Positions 14,404 to 20,892 of a DNA stretch of 20,892 nucleotides are shown here, piece after piece. The position numbers and the translations under genes were made by a program. Position 1 is the stretch's first letter; every line of letters starts with the position of its first letter. The DNA is from Actinomycetota bacterium (GTDB lineage Bacteria; Actinomycetota; Acidimicrobiia; Acidimicrobiales; Ilumatobacteraceae). The stretch spans positions 1-20,892 of the forward strand of contig VERK01000014.1 in assembly GCA_018882725.1 (NCBI GenBank), written 5' to 3'. The notes below the pieces were generated by a model. That model searched no databases. It was not told the DNA's origin and saw only the letters and a program-made list of their open reading frames with translations.

Positions 14404-15356
14404 GAGGAGTCGTTGTCGCTCTGCTGGCCTCGGTGCTCGGTTTCACCGCGCCGGCTTCGGCCGCTCCGGTCTGCCCCACATCGAACTTCCTCGACTTGTC
14501 GAGCGTCCCTGGTGCTGGCCCCGCCTACGACAAGCCCATGGTCGTTGCAAGGTGCACGCCAACAGAATTGGTCGTGATGTCGAACGGGATGATCTCGTTT
14601 CCTTTCGTCGCCAAGACTCCCAATCCTCTCCGGGCCCAGAACTTCACCTGGCGCGTGCCGCTGTCCCCGCGGGTTGCCGCCACAGCCACTTCGACCGTGA
14701 ACGTTCTGGGAACTCTGGGCTTCACCACAACGGGCATTCCGATTTACGGGCCGACCGAAGGTCCGGTCCCGCCCACCGAAGCGTTCGGTGATCCCGTGTA
14801 CAACAAGATTCTCGATACCTGCGGGGGCCACACTGGCCCCGCGGCCGAGTATCACCATCACGCGCTCATCACCGTGGCGGCGTGCCACCTTCGTTCGACT
14901 GGTGTTATCGGATACGCACTGGATGGTTTTCCGATCTACGGCGGAATGGGCTGCCTCGACAAGAGATGCACCAAGAAGTCGACCATGAAGTCGGGCTATG
15001 TGCTCACCGGCAACCCGCGGACGAATTCGTGGAATGCGTACACGTACAAGAAATCCTCGAAGGTTCTGGACGAGTGCAACGGACGCATCCAGCCCGACGG
15101 CACGTACGGCTATCACGCCACTGCGACGTTCCCCTACATCATTGGTTGTTTCAAGGGCACGCCCACCGCTCAGTCGGGATCGGCGTCGGCCCCGATGCCG
15201 CCCATGGGTGGAGGTCTGGGACGTGTCCCGCCGCCCGGTCCGCCTCCGTGGGGCCCACCACCCGGCGCTCCACCAGGACAGCTTCCGTGGCCGCCACCCT
15301 GGCAGGGTGCGTCATTCGTCTGTCGCATCGGTCTGCCTGCGAGCGTGGCGGCATGA
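14400..15356 (+). CDS. Secreted YHYH-domain protein with proline-rich tail
   Basis: A 318-residue exported protein. A signal peptide (R-G-V-V-V-A-L-L-A-S-V-L-G-F, cleavage near A-S-A at residue 21) precedes a YHYH-type domain (about 50-253) with G-I-P-I-Y-G-P, C-G-G-H-T-G, G-Y-A-L-D-G-F-P-I-Y-G, L-D-E-C-N-G and F-P-Y-I-I-G-C-F-K-G. The two histidine sites read Y-H-H-H (151-154) and Y-G-Y-H (236-239), so both depart from the family's usual YHYH. The last 60 residues are rich in Pro, Gly and Trp. The function of the family is unknown; metal binding is plausible. The start is a TTG at 14400 overlapping the ALDH stop, supported because the signal peptide begins right there. Its stop overlaps the sulfatase ATG. 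Confidence 0.82.
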   Translation: MRGVVVALLASVLGFTAPASAAPVCPTSNFLDLSSVPGAGPAYDKPMVVARCTPTELVVMSNGMISFPFVAKTPNPLRAQNFTWRVPLSPRVAATATSTVNVLGTLGFTTTGIPIYGPTEGPVPPTEAFGDPVYNKILDTCGGHTGPAAEYHHHALITVAACHLRSTGVIGYALDGFPIYGGMGCLDKRCTKKSTMKSGYVLTGNPRTNSWNAYTYKKSSKVLDECNGRIQPDGTYGYHATATFPYIIGCFKGTPTAQSGSASAPMPPMGGGLGRVPPPGPPPWGPPPGAPPGQLPWPPPWQGASFVCRIGLPASVAA

Positions 15357-17695
15357 CTCGTCCCACTGGGCCCGGTCTGCCGTTCGCCACACCCGACTTC
15401 AGAGGAACACTCGGTCGACTTCTCCCCGACTCCGAGCCTTCGCCGGTGCACGTGCAACGTCCCGCGAACGACGCACCGAACATCGTGGTGGTGCTTCTCG
15501 ACGACGTAGGTTTCGGAACCTGTTCCACCTTCGGTGGACCGGTTCCCACTCCGGCCCTCGATCGCGTGGCGCGCAACGGTGTCCGCTTCAATCAGTTCCA
15601 CACCACCGCTCTCTGTTCACCCACCCGTGCTGCGCTGCTCACTGGCCGCAACCACCATGCGGTGCACATGGGCAGCATCCCCGAGGGTGCGACCGCGTTT
15701 CCCGGCTACGACTGCATCATTCCGCGCGAGGCGGCAACGGTTGCCGAAGTGTTGAAGCAGTACGGCTACTCCACCGGCGCCTTCGGCAAATGGCACGTCA
15801 CACCACAACACGAGCAGACGCTCACTGGCCCGTTCGATCGCTGGCCCACCGGTCTCGGCTTCGAGAGGTTCTACGGCATTCTGTCGGCCGAGGCGTCCCA
15901 GTTCGAGCCGCCGATCTTCGACCAGACGACACCGGTCATGCCCTACGAGGGGCGCGACGACTACCACCTCACCGAGGACATCGTCGAACGCGCCATTGAC
16001 TGGATGAAGTTGCAACGGGCGACCAACCCGCAACGGCCCTTCTTCACCTACGTGGCGACCGGTGCCATGCATTGCCCGCACCACGTGTGGCCCGAATACA
16101 TCGAACGCTTCAAGGGTCAGTTCGACGACGGTTGGGACGCCTTGCGCGAGCGCATCTTCCGTCGTCAACTCGAACTCGGGGTCATCCCCGCCGACACCAC
16201 GCTCACCGGTCGCCCGGCCGAGATTCCGTCGTGGGACGAGTACCCCGACCGCTACAAACCGGTCGCGTCGCGGCTCATGGAAGTGTTCGCCGGGTTCATG
16301 GCCCACACCGACGAGCAGATCGGGCGACTACTCGACGCTCTCGACGAGATGGGCGAGACCGACAACACGCTCTTCGTGTACATCACTGGCGACAACGGCG
16401 CATCGGCCGAAGGCACGTTGCACGGCGCATGGAGTGCGCCGTCTTTCCAGAACGGATTGCCCGAGGATCCCGAGTGGCTACTCGAGCACATGGACGACTT
16501 CGGTTCGGCCCGTTGCGAGAACCACTTCAATCTGGCGTGGGCCTGGGCCCTCGACTCGCCGTTCCAGTGGATGAAGCAGGTCGCGTCTCACTTCGGCGGC
16601 ACCCGTAACGGCGTCGCGCTGCAGTGGCCCCGACGGGTGCGCGACGCCGGCGGTCTACGACAGCAGTTTCACCACGTGGTCGACATCTTCCCCACTCTTC
16701 TCGAAGCAGCGGGGATCGAAGCCCCGAGTCGAGTCAACGGCATCGAGCAGATGAACGTGGACGGAGTGTCGATGATTCCGTCGATGCTGTCGGCCGACGC
16801 CCCCGAGACGCACACCACCCAGTACTTCGAGATGTTCGGCAACCGGGCGATCTACCACGAGGGTTGGATCGCGTCGTGTTTCCACGGTCGCGTTCCATGG
16901 AAGCGTTTCGACGCCGTGCCGTTCGACGGACCGCAAGAGAAATGGGAGTTGTACGACATCCGCCACGACTTCTCACAGGGTCGTGATCTAGCCGCCGACC
17001 GCCCGGACAAGCTCGCCGAATTGCTCTCGGTGTTCGACGCCGAGGCTCGTCGCAACAACGTCTACCCGCTGAAGGAACCGGGGAGCACGTTCGGAGCGGC
17101 CTATGCCGTACCCACCGCCCTCGGTGACGTCACCCGCATGACGTATGGGCCCATGCACGTGCGACTTCCCGAGCGCAGTGTGGTCAACATCAAGAACTGC
17201 TCGTACCGCATCACGGCCGACGTCACCGTTACCGCAGGCGCTCGTGGCGTGATCGCGTGCATGGGCGGCAACATGGCCGGCTGGTCGCTCTACCTCGACG
17301 ACCAGTCGCGACCGGTGTACCACTACAACTGGTTCGGCCACGAGCACTATGTGGCGAGTGGTTCAGCCCCTCTGTCGCCCGGCCGACACGTGATCGGCGT
17401 CGACTTCGTGTACGACGGCGGATTCGGCGCCGGTGGTGACGCGATCGTCAGTGTCGACGGGACACCGATCGCCCATGCGCGTCACGACAAGACGGTGCCG
17501 CTGGTGTTCTCGATGAGTGGTGAGACGTTCGACGTGGGCCTCGACACGGGCGCCGCCGTCGGTCCGTATCCGCACGTGTATCGATTCACCGGAACGATCC
17601 ACGGCGTGACGCTCGAACGGCTGAGTGAGCCGTCGGCGGCTGTGAAGGCACTCGTCGACGACGGACTCTTCCGGGCCAGTCTCGCGGTGCAGTAA
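15353..17695 (+). CDS. Arylsulfatase, type I (formylglycine-dependent)
   Basis: Hydrolyses sulfate esters to alcohol plus sulfate. The 780-residue protein has N-I-V-V-V-L-L-D-D-V-G-F-G with calcium ligands D50/D51, and the sulfatase signature C-S-P-T-R-A-A-L-L-T-G-R with Cys88 as the residue converted to formylglycine. Metal ligands D347/N348 (T-G-D-N-G-A-S) are present. A C-terminal beta-rich domain follows the catalytic part (about residues 560-780). Length and layout resemble long actinobacterial arylsulfatases of the AtsA type. There is no signal peptide, so it is probably cytoplasmic. The ATG at 15353-15355 overlaps the YHYH gene as ATGA; upstream sequence in this frame is only a shadow of that gene. 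A formylglycine-generating enzyme gene is not in the window. Confidence 0.93.
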   Translation: MTRPTGPGLPFATPDFRGTLGRLLPDSEPSPVHVQRPANDAPNIVVVLLDDVGFGTCSTFGGPVPTPALDRVARNGVRFNQFHTTALCSPTRAALLTGRNHHAVHMGSIPEGATAFPGYDCIIPREAATVAEVLKQYGYSTGAFGKWHVTPQHEQTLTGPFDRWPTGLGFERFYGILSAEASQFEPPIFDQTTPVMPYEGRDDYHLTEDIVERAIDWMKLQRATNPQRPFFTYVATGAMHCPHHVWPEYIERFKGQFDDGWDALRERIFRRQLELGVIPADTTLTGRPAEIPSWDEYPDRYKPVASRLMEVFAGFMAHTDEQIGRLLDALDEMGETDNTLFVYITGDNGASAEGTLHGAWSAPSFQNGLPEDPEWLLEHMDDFGSARCENHFNLAWAWALDSPFQWMKQVASHFGGTRNGVALQWPRRVRDAGGLRQQFHHVVDIFPTLLEAAGIEAPSRVNGIEQMNVDGVSMIPSMLSADAPETHTTQYFEMFGNRAIYHEGWIASCFHGRVPWKRFDAVPFDGPQEKWELYDIRHDFSQGRDLAADRPDKLAELLSVFDAEARRNNVYPLKEPGSTFGAAYAVPTALGDVTRMTYGPMHVRLPERSVVNIKNCSYRITADVTVTAGARGVIACMGGNMAGWSLYLDDQSRPVYHYNWFGHEHYVASGSAPLSPGRHVIGVDFVYDGGFGAGGDAIVSVDGTPIAHARHDKTVPLVFSMSGETFDVGLDTGAAVGPYPHVYRFTGTIHGVTLERLSEPSAAVKALVDDGLFRASLAVQ

Positions 17696-17699
17696 TTGG

Positions 17700-19415
17700 T
17701 CAGCCGACGAACGATGCGTGGTCGAGCGCGGCCAAGGCGAGACGCGCCTTGTCGGCTGATCCCTTGATCGTCACCCGGCCGGTCGCCTCGGCGTCGGCCA
17801 GCGACGTCTCGGCCGCGAGTAGCGACAACCATGTCTGGCGATCGGTGCGCACGGTTGCATCGGCTCCCGCGCCATCGGTGGGACAAGCGACGAAGTTGCG
17901 GAAATGTAAACCGGCTGCCTCGTCATCGACAACGAAAGCGACGTGACAATCGATCCCGGTCGCTCGATCGGGCACGAGCATCACGCGCAGAGTGTCGACA
18001 CAGGTGGTCAGCGTCCAGTTGGCGATCTGTCGACGCGACAGACGGTGGCGATAATGGCGCGACATGTCGATCGCGTCCTCGAGGTCGAGTGCGCGCGTGA
18101 GGCACCAACTACGGATATTCGCCGCGGTGGTTCGGTACGCGATGGTGCGCAACACCGAGGCGAGGAGTCGGTGATCGGTGTCGTCGGACTCGGCCCGGGC
18201 CACGAGCAAGCCGGCCAGTTCGAGGGCCCAGCGAGTGTCGGAGTCGTGAGCGGCGGAAACCATGGATCGAACGACTTCGACCCCACCCATCGCCGCGACG
18301 AACCGATCGGCTCGTTCGGCACGTTCGAGTGGGAACAGATTGACCACGTCGCCGTCGAACCAGCCGAACAGTCCGCTACGGATCTGCCGGGTGTGGTGTT
18401 CGACGAGTCCGTAGAGCTGTGACGTCAAGTAATCGTCATCGAACGCCTCGGGGAGCACCACCCGATGGGCCAGTTCGACTGACGTGGCACCCATGTTCGT
18501 GTGACGCACGGTCTGATCCCACAGGAACTGGATCGCATCGCGGCACTTCGTGACCCGCGCACGGATGTCTTGACGGCCTGACAACGGCGGACCGTGCGCG
18601 CCGATCAAGTGCTCGGCATTCAGTGCGCGCACGTGGTCGAGGCCGTGCAGCAACACCCGCGGGTCGCGGTATTCCTCACCGCGAATGGCGAACACGTTGA
18701 ACAAGGCCGGCCACACGATGTTGTGCACCGCGGCGTCGAGAGCCGGAAACCAATAGGTGACCGAATCGTCGGCGTCGGACGGGGCGGGCTGAACGTGGAT
18801 CTCGAGGCCGGCCACGTGAATCGTGGTGGCACCATCGAACGAATGGGTCACAGGCAGGTGGCCCGATGTGAACGGTGCATGGCGGGCGTTGCGATAGTCG
18901 AATCCCAGACCGATGTTGACATTGCCGTCGGGTCCGTCGGTCGGGAGCATGATCGAGAACTGTTCGACGAGACCACGTGCGTACGCCGGACCGATGGCAG
19001 TGGCCGAGCGCTGAAGGTTGCCGGCGATGCGCGCGTGACCGTGGATCGGGAAGTCGGCGCCGAGACCCATGCTCGCGCGATCGTCCACCACGGCCCGCGT
19101 CCCTTGCACGTAGTGAAAGTGGGTGTAGAGCACGGCGACGATCGGCGTGGTGGTGCGCTCGCGCAACTCGCCGATCGCCTCACGCATCTCCTCCACCGAT
19201 TCACCGGTGTCGATGGCGATGATGCCTTCGGGTGCTTCGACGAAGACTTGATTGGACAGACCATTGCCCACCAGACACCAAGCGAAGTCGCCGATTCGGT
19301 AGAACTGCCGCGCGAGCCTCTCGCTCTGCGCGAAGTGATCGCGATGGCCGCGTTGCCCCCGGGGGCCGGTGATCACCGGTCGGTCATCGGACGCGAAACT
19401 ACGCGGTTCGTTCAC
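17700..19415 (-). CDS. Alkylsulfatase-like metallo-beta-lactamase-fold protein with altered metal motif
   Basis: A 571-residue protein with the three-part layout of SdsA1/YjcS-type alkylsulfatases: N-terminal metallo-beta-lactamase fold (about 40-280), central helical dimerisation domain (about 285-430) and C-terminal SCP2-like domain (about 450-570). Supporting motifs are I-A-I-D-T-G-E-S (66-73), T-H-F-H (98-101), A-I-R-G-E-E-Y-R-D (243-251) and G-A-H-G-P (272-276). The normal HxHxDH zinc motif reads H-F-H-Y-V-Q here (His99, His101, Val103, Gln104), and the usual acidic ligand regions read S-D-A-D-D-S (213-218) and A-V-H (229-231). So the activity may be changed or lost. The GTG start at 19413-19415 has TAGTGT 6 nt upstream. 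It faces the arylsulfatase gene with a 4-nt gap between the stop codons. Confidence 0.82.
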   Translation of the reverse strand: MNEPRSFASDDRPVITGPRGQRGHRDHFAQSERLARQFYRIGDFAWCLVGNGLSNQVFVEAPEGIIAIDTGESVEEMREAIGELRERTTTPIVAVLYTHFHYVQGTRAVVDDRASMGLGADFPIHGHARIAGNLQRSATAIGPAYARGLVEQFSIMLPTDGPDGNVNIGLGFDYRNARHAPFTSGHLPVTHSFDGATTIHVAGLEIHVQPAPSDADDSVTYWFPALDAAVHNIVWPALFNVFAIRGEEYRDPRVLLHGLDHVRALNAEHLIGAHGPPLSGRQDIRARVTKCRDAIQFLWDQTVRHTNMGATSVELAHRVVLPEAFDDDYLTSQLYGLVEHHTRQIRSGLFGWFDGDVVNLFPLERAERADRFVAAMGGVEVVRSMVSAAHDSDTRWALELAGLLVARAESDDTDHRLLASVLRTIAYRTTAANIRSWCLTRALDLEDAIDMSRHYRHRLSRRQIANWTLTTCVDTLRVMLVPDRATGIDCHVAFVVDDEAAGLHFRNFVACPTDGAGADATVRTDRQTWLSLLAAETSLADAEATGRVTIKGSADKARLALAALDHASFVG

Positions 19416-19421
19416 GGGACG

Positions 19422-19427
19422 ACACTA
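19422..19427 (-). promoter_or_regulatory. Leaderless-type -10 element overlapping a stop codon
   Basis: TAGTGT sits 6 nt before the GTG of the alkylsulfatase-like gene. Its first three bases are the TAG stop codon of the upstream alpha/beta hydrolase gene, so the same bases would end one gene and promote the next. No Shine-Dalgarno sequence is visible. Confidence 0.45.
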
Positions 19428-20222
19428 GGCGCCGTTGTCGGCCAGGAACTCGATCATGGTGGGTGTGGCGGAGCGGTCCTGGAGCATGAACATGTGGCCC
19501 CCGGTGAACTCGCGGTATTCCGCATTCGGTAGACGATCGGCCAGGCGCCGACAATTCTCCGGTGGTGCGATGCCGTCGGTGGTTCCCGCCGCGACCATCA
19601 CCGGACAGGTGATCGACGGCAGCAGGTCGAACGCGTCGTGATGGCGACGAGCGTTCATCTGTAGATCGAGTCCGCGCTTGGCGTCACCAGTCAGTATCGG
19701 CCGCGGCACCGAAAGCAACAGACGTGCTGTCTCGTCATTGGCCACGAACTCGGGCGTGAACCTGGTGTCGAGCACGGTTGGGAATCGCTTGGCACGCTCG
19801 TCGTCCGACAGCGCGTACAACTCGTGCAGCGGATACGACGAACCACCCGCTCCACCACTCGACGTGCAGGCCAGCACCATGCGCTCGATCCGGTTCGGGA
19901 TCCGAGCCGCGAAGTGTTGTGCGACCATGCCGCCGAAACTGATGCCGAACACACGGAACGATCTCCACCCCACGTGATCGACGAGTGCAACCACGTCGTC
20001 GGCCAGATCGGACATGGTGTACTCGGCGCGAGGGACGTCACTCTCCCCCATGCCGCGGTGATCGAAGGCGAGAACCTGGAAACGCTTCGCGAACGGCCCG
20101 AGCATCGGCACGATGTCGGCGAGGCGCGATCCGGATCCGTTGACGTAGAGGAGCTGCGGTGCAGTGGCATCACCCAGAAGCTCGTAGTGAAGACGACCCC
20201 ACGGTCGTTCGACGATCGACAC
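19425..20222 (-). CDS. Alpha/beta-hydrolase fold protein
   Basis: A 265-residue cytoplasmic hydrolase. The nucleophile elbow G-I-S-F-G-G gives Ser95, the acid is Asp216 (G-T-T-D-G-I-A-P-P) and the base His243 (G-G-H-M-F-M). An oxyanion region Y-V-N-G-S-G-S-R lies near residue 28, and F-D-H-R-G-M-G-E-S is the conserved loop after the second strand. This is the esterase/lactonase-like branch; substrate unknown. The GTG start at 20220-20222 has TAGGGT exactly 6 nt before it, again the leaderless pattern. The next gene starts 9 nt after its stop and carries its own -10-like element. Confidence 0.9.
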   Translation of the reverse strand: MSIVERPWGRLHYELLGDATAPQLLYVNGSGSRLADIVPMLGPFAKRFQVLAFDHRGMGESDVPRAEYTMSDLADDVVALVDHVGWRSFRVFGISFGGMVAQHFAARIPNRIERMVLACTSSGGAGGSSYPLHELYALSDDERAKRFPTVLDTRFTPEFVANDETARLLLSVPRPILTGDAKRGLDLQMNARRHHDAFDLLPSITCPVMVAAGTTDGIAPPENCRRLADRLPNAEYREFTGGHMFMLQDRSATPTMIEFLADNGA

Positions 20223-20228
20223 GAAGCA

Positions 20229-20234
20229 ACCCTA
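20229..20234 (-). promoter_or_regulatory. Leaderless-type -10 element (TAGGGT)
   Basis: TAGGGT followed by six bases and then the GTG of the alpha/beta hydrolase, in the 17-bp gap after the collagen-like gene. It fits the TANNNT-N6-start pattern also seen at three other genes here. Confidence 0.45.
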
Positions 20235-20239
20235 GGCGG

Positions 20240-20892
20240 TCACCCGACCTGGTTGACCGTGAGGATGGTGCTCGGAATCTCCGGTCGAGCTGGGTTCGTC
20301 TGCGTGGTCACGGCGCGGATGACCATCTGGCTACTAGTAGTCGACGTCATCAGCAATTGGAAGTAGTCACCGGCCGTCACGTCGACGAAGTAGTTGAGCA
20401 TGATCACATGACGACTGCTCGAACCGCTCGACGTGATGACGACGTCGGTGTTCGTCCAGGGCACGTTCTGACCATTCTTCGCCAGCCACACACTCACCGT
20501 GTCGGTCCCGGCATCACCTTTTTCCAACTGCGACGAGAACATGATGTTGAACTTGCCCGACACCGCGAAGGTGATGCGGCTGGTGGCCACGATCGACACG
20601 CCACTCGCGAAGTCGGTGGTGTTGAGCGGCACGGGTGTGGCCACGTTCTGGGGAAGAGACACCGTGGTCGTGTCGTAGAACGAGCCGTACGCTCCGAATC
20701 CACCCGGAACACCCGGCGGGCCCGCCGGCCCTGGTGGACCCGTCGCACCTTGCGGACCCGTTGCGCCGGTTGCACCCGTCGGTCCCGCGACACCCGTTGC
20801 TCCTGTCGCACCTGTTGCGCCAGTCGCGCCGGATGGTCCCGTCGAACCAGAAGGTCCGGCTGGTCCAGTCGCACCCGAGACTCCTTGTGCAC
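20240..20892 (-). CDS. Collagen-like protein with phage-type C-terminal domain (5' end off the window)
   Basis: The 217 visible residues are the C-terminal part; the frame is open to the right edge. It starts with 20 Gly-X-Y triplets (mostly G-A-T, G-P-X), then a Gly/Tyr linker (G-G-F-G-A-Y-G-S-F-Y-D-T-T-T) and a beta-rich domain of about 140 residues. That domain has the pattern G-K-F-N-I-M-F-S-S-Q-L-E-K, T-V-S-V-W-L-A-K-N-G-Q-N-V-P, F-V-D-V-T-A-G-D-Y-F-Q-L-L and an ending I-P-S-T-I-L-T-V-N-Q-V-G, which I recognise from structural proteins of environmental phages and collagen-like bacterial surface proteins. It probably forms a trimeric rod with a globular tip. Whether the host gene is of viral origin is not shown. 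No phage genes are adjacent. Confidence 0.82.
   Translation of the reverse strand, partial: AQGVSGATGPAGPSGSTGPSGATGATGATGATGVAGPTGATGATGPQGATGPPGPAGPPGVPGGFGAYGSFYDTTTVSLPQNVATPVPLNTTDFASGVSIVATSRITFAVSGKFNIMFSSQLEKGDAGTDTVSVWLAKNGQNVPWTNTDVVITSSGSSSRHVIMLNYFVDVTAGDYFQLLMTSTTSSQMVIRAVTTQTNPARPEIPSTILTVNQVG
20705..20884 (-). repeat. Gly-X-Y (collagen) coding repeat, 20 triplets
   Basis: Twenty consecutive 9-bp units encoding Gly-X-Y, including a run of four Gly-Ala-Thr. Codon use varies between units (GGC/GGT/GGA, ACT/ACA/ACG), so it is not a freshly expanded satellite. The repeat probably continues beyond the window, since the preceding codons also read A-Q before the first full triplet. 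Confidence 0.85.

Noticed and set aside
14882..15352. A 157-residue N-terminal extension of the arylsulfatase
   Set aside because: It lies wholly inside the YHYH gene in another frame, has no domain, and the ATG at 15353 forms the 4-nt overlap typical of this genome.
17693..17702. Intrinsic terminator between the convergent sulfatase-type genes
   Set aside because: Only four bases separate the stop codons and I could see no GC-rich hairpin followed by a T-run on either strand.
20705..20884. CRISPR-like or tandem satellite repeat
   Set aside because: The periodicity is 9 bp with varied codons and translates to Gly-X-Y throughout, so it is a collagen-coding repeat.

Overview
The window comes from a high-GC, gene-dense bacterium, most likely a free-living actinobacterium. 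The grounds are a Tad pilus locus without an outer-membrane secretin, PHO-box-like 11-nt direct repeats of the actinobacterial PhoP type, many GTG starts, near-universal 4-nt gene overlaps, and several apparently leaderless genes with a TANNNT hexamer exactly 6 nt before the start codon. An Acidimicrobiia-like (Ilumatobacter-type) source fits the style, but this is inference. No rRNA, tRNA, CRISPR, IS element or phage integration module is visible, and no non-coding stretch exceeds about 150 bases.

Region 1 (1-2775, minus strand): high-affinity phosphate uptake. pstC and pstA overlap by 4 nt; pstS follows after a 114-nt gap and runs off the left edge. pstB and phoU are not in the window. Tandem GTTCACC-like repeats with an 11-nt period lie just before pstC (inside the 3' tail of the sigma-factor gene) and just before pstS, so both halves look PhoP-controlled.

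Region 2 (2715-9518, minus strand): a complete compact Tad (Flp) pilus operon read flp, tadE, tadG-like, cpaB/rcpC-like, tadZ/cpaE-like, tadA, tadB, tadC, prepilin peptidase, and then an ECF-type sigma factor. Every junction is a 4-nt ATGA or GTGA overlap. The sigma gene abuts pstC directly (TGA followed by ATG), so pilus and phosphate genes form one uninterrupted head-to-tail run.

Region 3 (9519-12871): a divergent intergenic region carries repeats, then a TetR-type regulator (+), a convergent conserved protein of unknown function (-), an SDR oxidoreductase, a four-helix membrane protein and an SRPBCC-fold protein (+).

Region 4 (12895-17695, plus strand): a tightly overlapping trio of an aldehyde dehydrogenase, a secreted YHYH-domain protein and a 780-residue arylsulfatase with a formylglycine signature. 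Facing it (17700-20892, minus strand) are an alkylsulfatase-like metallo-beta-lactamase-fold protein with an altered metal-binding motif, an alpha/beta hydrolase, and the C-terminal part of a collagen-like protein whose tail resembles phage structural proteins. Two sulfatase-type genes meeting tail to tail suggest a role in sulfate-ester use. The most notable signals are the embedded PHO boxes, the altered alkylsulfatase metal site, the leaderless-promoter pattern and the collagen-like protein.
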